From: Pseudomonas campi
Lineage (GTDB): Bacteria; Pseudomonadota; Gammaproteobacteria; Pseudomonadales; Pseudomonadaceae
Direction: 5' to 3'
Assembly: GCF_013200955.2 (NCBI RefSeq)
Contig: NZ_CP053697.2
Coordinates: 3,658,001 to 3,722,000, forward strand
DNA length: 64,000 bases
Below, piece by piece: positions 26,842-34,198 of the stretch; the first letter of the stretch is position 1, and each line of letters starts with the position of its first letter. The notes beneath the pieces were generated by a model, which was not told the origin of the DNA, did no database searches, and saw nothing but the letters and a program-made list of their open reading frames with translations. The translations under genes and the position numbers were made by a program.

Positions 26842-28002
26842 ATGAGCAAGACCGCCAACTGGAACTACCCGACCTCGGTGCGCTTCGGCGCCGGCCGCAT
26901 CCAGGAGCTGCCCGAGCTGTGCCAGAGCCTGGGCATATTGCGCCCGCTGCTGGTCACCGACCGTGGCCTGGGCAGCGCACCCATCACCCTCGCCGCCCTC
27001 GACTCACTCAAGGCCGCCGGCCTGGGCGCCGCGCTGTTCTGCGAGCTGAAACCCAACCCGGTGGAAAGCAACCTGACCGCCGGCCTGGCCGCCTACCACG
27101 CCGGCCAGCACGATGGCGTGGTCGCCTTCGGCGGCGGCAGCGGCCTGGACATGGGCAAGCTGATCGCCTTCATGAGCGGCCAGTCCCGGCCGGTGTGGGA
27201 CTTCGAGGATGTCGGCGACTGGTGGACCCGCGCCGACCCGCGCGGCATCGCACCGATCATCGCCGTGCCGACCACCGCCGGCACCGGCTCGGAAGTCGGC
27301 CGCGCCGGCATCCTCACCGACGAACGCACGCACACCAAGCGCATCATCTTCCACCCGCAGATGATGCCGAGGATCGTCATCAGCGACCCGGCGCTCTCCG
27401 TCGGCATGCCGGCCTTCATCACCGCCGGCACCGGCATGGACGCCTTTTCCCACTGTCTGGAAGCCTACTGCGCGCCGGGCTTTCACCCGCTGGCCGACGG
27501 CATCGCGGTGGAGGGCATGCGCCTGGTGACCGGCGCCCTGGTGCGCGCGGTAAAGACGCCGGACGACCTCGACGCCCGCGCCGACATGCTCGCCGCTGCG
27601 GCCATGGGCGCCACCGCCTTCCAGAAGGGGCTCGGTGGCATGCACGCCCTGGCCCACCCGATCGGCGCGCTGTACGACACCCACCACGGCATGACCAACG
27701 CGACCCTGATGCCCTATGTGCTGAAGTTCAACCGCAGCGTCATCGAGGAACGCATCACCCGCCTGGCCGCCTACCTGGGCCTGGCCAATCCCGGTTTCGA
27801 CAGCTTCCTCGACCTGGTCATGCGCCTGCGCAGCGACACCGGCGTGCCGCACAGCCTGGCCGAACTCGGCGTCGATGACCGCCAGACCGCGCTGATCGCG
27901 CAGATGGCCGTGGTCGACCCCTCCGCCGGCGGCAACCCGCGTCCGCTCAGCGAGGCGGACTGCGCCGCGCTATTTACCGCAGCGCTCAAGGGCCAGCTGT
28001 AA
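26842..28002 (+). CDS. Iron-containing alcohol dehydrogenase
   Basis: A 386-residue group III alcohol dehydrogenase. Motifs are GGGSGLDMGK (nucleotide binding), TTAGTGSEV, GTGMDAFSHCLEAY with metal-ligand region, and GGMHALAHPIGALYDTHHG holding the conserved histidines. The ACAAGGAGG site is strong. It is the third gene in the line ligase - ALDH - ADH, each separated by a palindromic repeat. An alcohol dehydrogenase in a gamma-glutamylation cluster points to an amino-alcohol such as ethanolamine or alaninol as substrate, since simple polyamines would need an oxidase or aminotransferase instead; this is inference. Confidence 0.93.
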   Translation: MSKTANWNYPTSVRFGAGRIQELPELCQSLGILRPLLVTDRGLGSAPITLAALDSLKAAGLGAALFCELKPNPVESNLTAGLAAYHAGQHDGVVAFGGGSGLDMGKLIAFMSGQSRPVWDFEDVGDWWTRADPRGIAPIIAVPTTAGTGSEVGRAGILTDERTHTKRIIFHPQMMPRIVISDPALSVGMPAFITAGTGMDAFSHCLEAYCAPGFHPLADGIAVEGMRLVTGALVRAVKTPDDLDARADMLAAAAMGATAFQKGLGGMHALAHPIGALYDTHHGMTNATLMPYVLKFNRSVIEERITRLAAYLGLANPGFDSFLDLVMRLRSDTGVPHSLAELGVDDRQTALIAQMAVVDPSAGGNPRPLSEADCAALFTAALKGQL

Positions 28003-28010
28003 GAACACCT

Positions 28011-28069
28011 GTAGCCCGGATGCAATCCGGGATCGGAGCCGTTCGCCTCCCGGATTGCATCCGGGCTAC
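28011..28069. repeat. REP palindrome after the alcohol dehydrogenase
   Basis: GTAGCCCGGATGCAATCC with inverted arm GGATTGCATCCGGGCTAC, starting 8 bases after the stop codon. Confidence 0.88.
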
Positions 28070-28096
28070 GCACAAGGAGAGGCCGAGCTGGCCAAC

Positions 28097-28137
28097 ACCC
28101 TCTCCCCCGGCCCCTCTCCCACAAGTGGGAGAGGGGA
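28097..28137. repeat. CCCTCTCC-rich hairpin repeat, copy 3
   Basis: CCCTCTCCCCCGGCCCCTC then CCCACAAGTGGGAGAGGGG. Same family as 9582 and 20341. Confidence 0.75.
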
Positions 28138-28231
28138 GCTTCTGCCGTATCCGCCTGCAGCCCCTAGCCCTGCGACAAATTGCCCAGTGCGACAATCGGT
28201 CGAGTTCGCGCCCAGCGAAAAAGGCGGATGA

Positions 28232-28245
28232 TTGATCCAGATCAA
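28232..28245 (+). promoter_or_regulatory. ANR/FNR box upstream of cioA
   Basis: TTGATCCAGATCAA is a perfect match to the FNR/ANR consensus TTGAT-N4-ATCAA. It ends 18 bases before the cioA ATG. A site this close to the gene is more consistent with repression than activation, in line with the reported ANR-dependent repression of cioAB at low oxygen in P. aeruginosa. Confidence 0.85.
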
Positions 28246-28263
28246 TTTATCGAGGGGCCCTCT

Positions 28264-29709
28264 ATGTTCGGCCTGGACGCGTTGGAACTGGCTCGAATCC
28301 AGTTCGCCTTCACCATCTCCTTCCACATCGTCTTCCCTGCCATCAGTATCGGGCTGGCCAGCTATCTGGCCGTGCTCGAAGGGCTGTGGCTGAAGACCAA
28401 GAACGAGGTCTACTACGACCTGTTCCGCTTCTGGCTGCAGATCTTCGCCGTGGCCTTCGGCATGGGCGTGGTTTCCGGGGTGGTGATGAGCTACCAGTTC
28501 GGCACCAACTGGAGCCAGCTCTCCACCGCCGCGGGCAGCATCATGGGGCCGCTGCTGACCTACGAGGTACTCACCGCCTTCTTCCTCGAGGCCGGCTTCC
28601 TCGGCATCATGCTGTTCGGCCTGAACAAGGTCGGTAAGGGCCTGCACTTCTTCGCCACCCTGATGGTGGCAATCGGCACGCTGATCTCGACCTTCTGGAT
28701 TCTCTCCTCCAACAGCTGGATGCAGACGCCGCAGGGCTACAGCATCGTCGACGGGATCTTCTACCCGGAAAGCTGGTGGGACATCGTGTTCAACCCGTCC
28801 TTCCCCTACCGCCTGGCGCACATGGCGGTGGCGGCGTTCCTCAGCACCGCCTTCATCGTTGGCGGCACTGCGGCCTGGCACCTGCTCAAGGGTAAGCGCG
28901 ACCCGGCCACCCGCATGATGTTCTCCATGGCGCTGTGGATGGCCTTGTTAGTGGCGCCGATCCAGGCCTTCATCGGCGACCTGCACGGCCTCAACACCCT
29001 CAAGTACCAGCCGGCCAAGGTGGCCGCCATGGAAGGCCACTGGGACACCGAAAAAGGCGTGCCGCTGCTGCTGTTCGGCATCCCCGACATGGAGGCGGAA
29101 ACCACCAAGTACGCCATCGGCATCCCGCGTCTGGCCAGCCTGATCCTCACCCACGACCTTGATGGCGAGATCAAGGGCCTCAAGGAGTGGGCACCAGAAG
29201 ACCGGCCCAACGTGTCCATCGTGTTCTGGAGCTTCCGCGTGATGATCGGCCTCGGCCTGCTGATGATCCTCGCCGGCGTGCTCGGCCTGTGGCTGCGCCT
29301 GCGCGGGCGGCTGTACGAGTCGCCGGGGCTGCAGCGCTTCATGCTGCTGATGGGCCCGGCCGGATTGATCGCCCTGCTCGCCGGCTGGGTCACCACCGAA
29401 GTCGGCCGCCAGCCCTGGGTGATCTACGGTCTGCTGCGTACCTCGGATGCGGTGTCCAACCACAGCGCCGGGCAGATGGGCGCGACCCTGAGCATCTTCG
29501 TGGTGGTCTACCTCGCTGTGTTCGGCGTCGGCATCACCTACCTGCTGCGCATGATGCGCAAAGGCCCGGTACTTGGCCTGCTGCATAGCCATGCGGTGGA
29601 AGAAGACGCCGGCCCCGGCCACCAGCGCACGCCATCGCGGCCACTGTCTGCCGCTGACGAAAGCGTCGACGACGACAGTGTCGAAAACCAACAGGAGACA
29701 CGCCCATGA
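28264..29709 (+). CDS. cioA: Cyanide-insensitive terminal oxidase (bd-type quinol oxidase) subunit I
   Basis: A 481-residue cytochrome bd-family subunit I in the inner membrane, oxidising ubiquinol and reducing oxygen to water. H21 in FHIVFPA is equivalent to the heme ligand His19 of E. coli CydA, and TTEVGRQPWVIYGLLRTSDA carries the conserved GRQPW. It lacks the long Q-loop insert, as in CIO-type enzymes. The ATG at 28264 was chosen for the GAGGGG site 7 bases before it; the longer frame runs upstream over the ANR box. Operon with cioB (ATGA overlap) and a DUF2474 gene. Confidence 0.93.
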   Translation: MFGLDALELARIQFAFTISFHIVFPAISIGLASYLAVLEGLWLKTKNEVYYDLFRFWLQIFAVAFGMGVVSGVVMSYQFGTNWSQLSTAAGSIMGPLLTYEVLTAFFLEAGFLGIMLFGLNKVGKGLHFFATLMVAIGTLISTFWILSSNSWMQTPQGYSIVDGIFYPESWWDIVFNPSFPYRLAHMAVAAFLSTAFIVGGTAAWHLLKGKRDPATRMMFSMALWMALLVAPIQAFIGDLHGLNTLKYQPAKVAAMEGHWDTEKGVPLLLFGIPDMEAETTKYAIGIPRLASLILTHDLDGEIKGLKEWAPEDRPNVSIVFWSFRVMIGLGLLMILAGVLGLWLRLRGRLYESPGLQRFMLLMGPAGLIALLAGWVTTEVGRQPWVIYGLLRTSDAVSNHSAGQMGATLSIFVVVYLAVFGVGITYLLRMMRKGPVLGLLHSHAVEEDAGPGHQRTPSRPLSAADESVDDDSVENQQETRP

Positions 29710-30710
29710 CTATCGACCTGCCGCTGATCTGGGCCGGGGTGATCGCCTTCGGCATCTTCATGTACGTGGTGATGGACGGTTTCGACCTCGGTATCGGCAT
29801 CCTCTTCCCGTTCATCCGCGACAAGGACGAGCGCGACGCCATGATGAACACCGTGGCGCCGATCTGGGACGGTAACGAAACCTGGCTGGTGCTGGGCGGC
29901 GCCGGCCTGTTCGCCGCCTTCCCGCTGGCCTACTCGGTGGTGCTGACGGCGCTGTACCTGCCGCTGATCATCATGCTGATCGCCCTGATCTTCCGTGGCG
30001 TGGCCTTCGAATTCCGCTTCAAGGCCAAGCGCACCCGCTACGTGTGGGATGCGGCCTTTATCGGTGGCTCGCTGGTGGCCACCTTCGCCCAAGGCGTGGT
30101 GCTCGGCGCCTTTGTCGAAGGGATCAAGGTCGCCGACCGGCAGTTCGTCGGCGGCGCCTTCGACTGGCTGGCGCCCTTCCCGCTGTTCTGCGGCGCCGGC
30201 CTGGTAGCCGGTTACGCCATGCTCGGCTGCGCCTGGCTGCTGATGAAGACCGAGGGCCGTCTGCAGCGCAAGATGTACAAGCTGATGCTGCCGCTGACCT
30301 GCCTGCTGCTGCTGTTCATCAGCGCGGTGAGCATCTGGACGCCGCTGACCCAGCCGGCGATTGCCCAGCGCTGGTTCACCCTGCCCAATCTGTTCTACTT
30401 CATCCCGGTACCGACCCTGGTGGCGGTGACCGTGCTCGGCATCGTCCGCGCCATTCAGCTGAAGAAGGACAAGCAGCCCTTCGTGCTGACCCTGGCGCTG
30501 ATCGCCCTGGCCTACGCGGGCCTGGCCATCAGCATGTGGCCGAACATCGTGCCGCCGTCGCTGAGCATCTGGGACGCCTCGGCGCCGCACAGCAGCCAGG
30601 CCTTCGCCCTGGTCGGGGTGACCATCATGGTGCCGATCATCCTCATCTACACCGCCTACAGCTACTGGGTGTTCCGCGGCAAGGTGAAGGTCGGCGAGGG
30701 CTATCACTGA
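29706..30710 (+). CDS. cioB: Cyanide-insensitive terminal oxidase subunit II
   Basis: A 334-residue polytopic partner of CioA. MDGFDLGIGILFP, VAPIWDGNETWLVLGGAGLFAAFP and FRGVAFEFRFKA are CydB/CioB hallmarks. The start overlaps the cioA stop by four bases (ATGA), so the subunits are translationally coupled. Confidence 0.95.
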   Translation: MTIDLPLIWAGVIAFGIFMYVVMDGFDLGIGILFPFIRDKDERDAMMNTVAPIWDGNETWLVLGGAGLFAAFPLAYSVVLTALYLPLIIMLIALIFRGVAFEFRFKAKRTRYVWDAAFIGGSLVATFAQGVVLGAFVEGIKVADRQFVGGAFDWLAPFPLFCGAGLVAGYAMLGCAWLLMKTEGRLQRKMYKLMLPLTCLLLLFISAVSIWTPLTQPAIAQRWFTLPNLFYFIPVPTLVAVTVLGIVRAIQLKKDKQPFVLTLALIALAYAGLAISMWPNIVPPSLSIWDASAPHSSQAFALVGVTIMVPIILIYTAYSYWVFRGKVKVGEGYH

Positions 30711-30832
30711 TGGACGAAATCAAACAACCGCTGGCCAAGCGCCTGGCCTGGTTCGCCATCCTGTGGCTGGGCGGCGTGGCGGCGGTCAGCCTGCTCGCGT
30801 ATGCCATCAAGTGGGGCATGGGCCTGGCCTGA
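30710..30832 (+). CDS. DUF2474 small membrane protein associated with CIO
   Basis: A 40-residue single-helix protein (MDEIKQPLAKRLAWFAILWL... with a hydrophobic segment at about 13-35). The ATG shares its A with the cioB TGA (TGATG overlap). Size, position after cioB and the KRLAWFAILWLGG motif match DUF2474, a family found after bd-type oxidase genes and analogous to CydX. It is probably an accessory subunit; that role is inferred. Confidence 0.8.
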   Translation: MDEIKQPLAKRLAWFAILWLGGVAAVSLLAYAIKWGMGLA

Positions 30833-30850
30833 ACACCGAGCACATCGCCC

Positions 30851-30870
30851 CCGGATTGCATCCGGGCTAC
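30851..30870. repeat. Half REP element
   Basis: CCGGATTGCATCCGGGCTAC only; the opposite arm is missing. It sits between the cio operon and rluE (convergent), followed by a GTAGGGTGCACCGTGCGC sequence like the left arm at 1024. Confidence 0.75.
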
Positions 30871-30933
30871 GGCCACACGGCGGTCGTAGGGTGCACCGTG
30901 CGCACCGGCCTGCGCACGCGCTCAACCCCACTT

Positions 30934-31563
30934 TTACAACTGCGGCGGCAGCTCGCGCCACTGCCCTGGCGGCAAGCCATCCAGGCTCCAGGGACCGATA
31001 CGCACGCGCACCAGGCGCAGGGTCGGCAGGCCCACGGCGGCGGTCATGCGCCGCACCTGACGGTTGCGCCCCTCGCGGATCACCAGCTCCAGCCAGGCGG
31101 TCGGCACGCTCTTGCGAAAGCGCACCGGCGGGTTGCGCTCCCACAGCTGCGGTTCCTCCAGCAGGCGCGCCTCGGCCGGCAGGGTCGGCCCGTCGTTGAG
31201 CTGCACGCCCTCGCGCAGCTGGCGCAGCTGCTCCGCATTCGGCTCGCCCTCCACCTGCACCCAGTAGGTCTTGGCCAGCTTGTGCTTGGGGTCGGCGATC
31301 TGCGCCTGCAGGCGCCCGTCGTTGGTCAGCAATAACAAACCTTCGCTGTCCCGATCCAGGCGCCCGGCCGGGTAGACGCCGGGCACGGCGACGAAATCCT
31401 TGAGGGTGGCGCGGCCCTGCTCGTCGTTGAACTGGGTCAGCACATCGAAGGGCTTGTTCAGCATCAGCAGCCGCGGCTCGGCCGGCGGCGCCTTGGCCAC
31501 CCGGCGCGGAGCCGGTTTGCCGGCGGGGCGATGCGGGACGTTGGGACGAGGAGGACGCGGCAT
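30934..31563 (-). CDS. rluE: 23S rRNA pseudouridine synthase, RluE type
   Basis: A 209-residue RsuA/RluB/E/F-family pseudouridine synthase. The catalytic aspartate is in [16 protein letters not shown], and [22 protein letters not shown] is the conserved C-terminal motif. The absence of an S4 domain and the short length fit RluE, which modifies U2457 of 23S rRNA. The first 30 residues are a basic, proline-rich extension of low complexity. Monocistronic; divergent from the alcohol dehydrogenase at 31703. Confidence 0.9.
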   Translation of the reverse strand: MPRPPRPNVPHRPAGKPAPRRVAKAPPAEPRLLMLNKPFDVLTQFNDEQGRATLKDFVAVPGVYPAGRLDRDSEGLLLLTNDGRLQAQIADPKHKLAKTYWVQVEGEPNAEQLRQLREGVQLNDGPTLPAEARLLEEPQLWERNPPVRFRKSVPTAWLELVIREGRNRQVRRMTAAVGLPTLRLVRVRIGPWSLDGLPPGQWRELPPQL

Positions 31564-31702
31564 GCGGATTCCAGGCGCAGGAGAAAGCCGTCAGTTTACC
31601 CGAGGCGCACCCTTCATCATCAGCCTGGCTGATGGTGCCTCCGTTCGGCGATGACAGCGGCTAAGCTGCTCAGGTCGATTTATCTGCCTGAAGGAATCCC
31701 AC

Positions 31703-32728
31703 ATGAGCACCGAACTCACCACCTTCACCGGCTGGGCCGCCACTGCACCGGGCGCTCCGCTCGAACGCCACCAGTACGATCCGGGCCCGCTGGGCGCCGA
31801 AGAGGTGGAAGTGGCCGTGGAATACTGCGGCATCTGCCACTCGGATCAGTCAATGATCGACAACGAGTGGGGCAATGCGCGCTACCCGTTCATTCCCGGC
31901 CATGAAGTGGTCGGCACCATCGTCCGCCTGGGCGACCAGGTGCGCGGCCTCAAGCTCGGCCAGCGGGTCGGCATCGGCTGGTACAAGGGCAGCTGCATGC
32001 ACTGTGGCTCGTGCATGGAAGGCGCGCACCAGCTGTGCCGCACGGTAAAACCGACCATAGTCGGCAGCAACGGCGGTTTCGCCGACCGCCTGCGCGCGCA
32101 CTGGGCCTGGGCCATTGCCCTGCCGGATAACCTCGAACCGGCGCTGGTCGGTCCGCTGTTCTGCGCCGGTTCGACGGTGTTCAGTCCGCTGCTGGAATTC
32201 AACGTGAAACCCACCGACCGGGTCGGCGTGGTCGGCATCGGCGGCCTCGGCCACCTGGCCCTGCGCTTCCTGAATGCCTGGGGCTGCGAAGTCACCGCCT
32301 TCACCTCCTCGCTGAGCAAGCAGGAAGAGGCCCAGCGCCTCGGTGCGCACAAGGTGGTGGCGTCCACCGACAGCGCCGCGCTGAAGGCGATTGCCGGCAG
32401 CCTGGACTTCCTGTTGATCACTGCCAGCGCCGACCTGGACTGGAACGCCCTGCTCGGCACCCTGCGCGGCAAGGGCCGCCTGCACTTCGTCGGGATCGCG
32501 CCGAGCGCCATCCCGGTGCATGTGTTCAGCCTGATTCCGCAGCAGAAGAGCCTGTCCGGCTCGCCGGTCGGCTCACCTGCGAGCATGGCGACCATGCTCG
32601 AGTTCTGCGCCCGCCATCAGATCCTGCCGCAGGTCGAGCACTTCCCGATGAGCCAGGTCAACGCCGCCATCGACCACCTGCGCGCCGGCAAAGCCCGCTA
32701 CCGCGTGGTGCTCGACGCCAGCCAGTGA
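31703..32728 (+). CDS. NADPH-dependent zinc alcohol dehydrogenase, Ahr/YjgB-like
   Basis: A 341-residue medium-chain zinc dehydrogenase of the cinnamyl-alcohol/Ahr type that reduces aldehydes with NADPH. The catalytic zinc motif CGICHSD and GHEVVGTI, the structural zinc cysteines in CMHCGSCMEGAHQLC and the Rossmann loop GIGGLGHLALRF are intact. An AAGGAA site precedes the ATG. No operon partner is evident; 56 bases separate it from the following GNAT. It is broad-specificity detoxification of aldehydes by analogy with E. coli Ahr. Confidence 0.9.
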   Translation: MSTELTTFTGWAATAPGAPLERHQYDPGPLGAEEVEVAVEYCGICHSDQSMIDNEWGNARYPFIPGHEVVGTIVRLGDQVRGLKLGQRVGIGWYKGSCMHCGSCMEGAHQLCRTVKPTIVGSNGGFADRLRAHWAWAIALPDNLEPALVGPLFCAGSTVFSPLLEFNVKPTDRVGVVGIGGLGHLALRFLNAWGCEVTAFTSSLSKQEEAQRLGAHKVVASTDSAALKAIAGSLDFLLITASADLDWNALLGTLRGKGRLHFVGIAPSAIPVHVFSLIPQQKSLSGSPVGSPASMATMLEFCARHQILPQVEHFPMSQVNAAIDHLRAGKARYRVVLDASQ

Positions 32729-32784
32729 CAAACCGGGCCGATCGGCAGCATGATCGGCCCATCACCCCACACGTCTTGTTCGCC

Positions 32785-33225
32785 ATGCAATACCGCATCG
32801 ACCAACCGCTCGCCGCCGATATGCCCCGCCTGCTCGAGGTGTGGGAGGCGGCGGTGCGCGCGACCCATCACTTCCTCGACGAAGCGGACATCCAGTTCTA
32901 TCGGCGCATGCTGCGCGAGGAGTATCTGCGCCTGGTCAAACTGACCTGCCTGCGGGACGTGCAGGGGCGCTTGATGGGCTTTGCCGGCACCGCCGAGGAT
33001 CGCCTGGAAATGCTCTTCGTCGACCCGCAGCAGCATGGCCAGGGCATCGGCAAGACCCTGCTGCACTACGCCATCGAGCGTGAGGGCGCGCGCCTGGTCG
33101 ACGTCAACGAGCAGAACCCCAAAGCGGTCGCCTTCTATCTCAGCCAGGGCTTCCACCCCATCGGCCGTTCGCCGCGGGATGGTGCCGACCGGCCCTTCCC
33201 GCTACTGCACCTGCGGCTCGGCTGA
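32785..33225 (+). CDS. YjaB-like GNAT acetyltransferase
   Basis: A 146-residue GNAT related to E. coli YjaB: LLEVWEAAVRATHHFL, LFVDPQQHGQGIGKTLL (acetyl-CoA loop) and VDVNEQNPKAVAFYLSQGF line up with that family. YjaB is a peptidyl-lysine acetyltransferase. The ATG at 32785 fits the family N-terminus, but there is no clear ribosome site; a GTG at 32725 overlapping the previous stop (GTGA) would add 20 residues. Its 3' end overlaps the convergent gene at 33202 by 24 bases. Confidence 0.82.
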   Translation: MQYRIDQPLAADMPRLLEVWEAAVRATHHFLDEADIQFYRRMLREEYLRLVKLTCLRDVQGRLMGFAGTAEDRLEMLFVDPQQHGQGIGKTLLHYAIEREGARLVDVNEQNPKAVAFYLSQGFHPIGRSPRDGADRPFPLLHLRLG

Positions 33226-34029
33226 AGCGAGCGCGGGCGCCGCGCCCTCTACCCGCCACTGCCCCAGGTAACGCGACAGCAACACCTCGGCAGCGACCAG
33301 GCCGAGCATCAGCGCCAGCAACACCAGCAGGGTCAGGTAGAACGGCTTGAGTACCTGGCTGAGCTGCTGCTTGAGCAGGCCCAGCAGGAAGTCGGCATGG
33401 AACAGCTGCTCGACCCGCGCATCCAGCACATCGAGGATCACCTGCGGCTTCACTCCGCTGTATTTTCCGGCCTGCTCCACCGCCATATCCCTGACCGCCA
33501 CGCTCAGCAGTTGCTGTTGCAGCTGCTCGTACAGCTTGAGGCCGACCCGCTCACTCAGCGAGGCGCCATCCAGCTGCGGCGCATGGGCCAGCAACTGCTC
33601 CTGCACGTACTGCGCGGCCAGCTGGTTGAGCACCTCCTGCACGCTCATGCGTTGCAGCTGTTGCCCCAGCGCGTGCTGGTCCTGCTCCGCGAAGAAACGC
33701 TCGAACTCCAGCCATACCCCTCCGGCAACCACCTGCACCAGCGGCGCGTAGGACTCCAGATGGCGATGCACCTGCTGCTGCCCGCCGTACAGCATGCCGC
33801 CCTGGGAGCCGAGCACGGCACCGCCAAGCGGCAGCAGGAGGAAATGCAACTTGAGCAGCCAGTGGTGCCAACGCTTGCGCCGCGCCAACCAGCCCCGGCG
33901 CTGCAGGAACAGCGCCAGCAGCAGACCGATGAACGACCCCAGCAGAATGCCGAGGCAGATATAGCCGAACAGGGAAAGGAAGCTGAAGGGCTCCCACAAT
34001 CCGTCGAGCAGAACCTGAGCCTGGTCCAT
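33202..34029 (-). CDS. Membrane protein of unknown function
   Basis: A 275-residue protein I do not recognise. Hydrophobic segments lie at about 20-45 (LFGYICLGILLGSFIGLLLALFL), 55-78 and 235-260 (LTLLVLLALMLGLVAAEVLL); the region between is glutamine- and leucine-rich and looks alpha-helical. The ATG at 34029 was preferred because AAGGAG lies 10 bases before it; an upstream ATG (34050) has no site. The last 24 bases overlap the end of the convergent YjaB-like gene. Could be an envelope scaffolding protein; no function is proposed. Confidence 0.7.
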   Translation of the reverse strand: MDQAQVLLDGLWEPFSFLSLFGYICLGILLGSFIGLLLALFLQRRGWLARRKRWHHWLLKLHFLLLPLGGAVLGSQGGMLYGGQQQVHRHLESYAPLVQVVAGGVWLEFERFFAEQDQHALGQQLQRMSVQEVLNQLAAQYVQEQLLAHAPQLDGASLSERVGLKLYEQLQQQLLSVAVRDMAVEQAGKYSGVKPQVILDVLDARVEQLFHADFLLGLLKQQLSQVLKPFYLTLLVLLALMLGLVAAEVLLSRYLGQWRVEGAAPALASAEPQVQ

Positions 34030-34180
34030 GAAAGCAACACTCCTTGTCATCTTTTTTCGGGCGCACAGCCTAACTCAGCGGCGCTCCTGCCACTGCTGCA
34101 AGCGCTCAGGCTGTGCGCAAGGCCACAAAGGCCGACGAAGGCTGTTTAGGCTCCGCTGCCCCGCCGCAAACGAACCTCTT

Positions 34181-34198
34181 AGAACCTGTTTAGGTTCT
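34181..34198. repeat. Terminal-repeat-only remnant of the MITE-like family at the amn stop
   Basis: AGAACCTGTTTAGGTTCT is the 7-base terminus AGAACCT of copies A/B, a 4-base spacer and its inverted copy. The last base is the A of the amn TGA (34198-34200). It looks like a deletion derivative, or a target-like palindrome. Confidence 0.6.

Noticed and set aside
32725..32784. GTG start at 32725 for the YjaB-like gene, overlapping the previous stop
   Set aside because: The extra 20 residues are unlike the family, so the ATG at 32785 is preferred, though coupling cannot be excluded.
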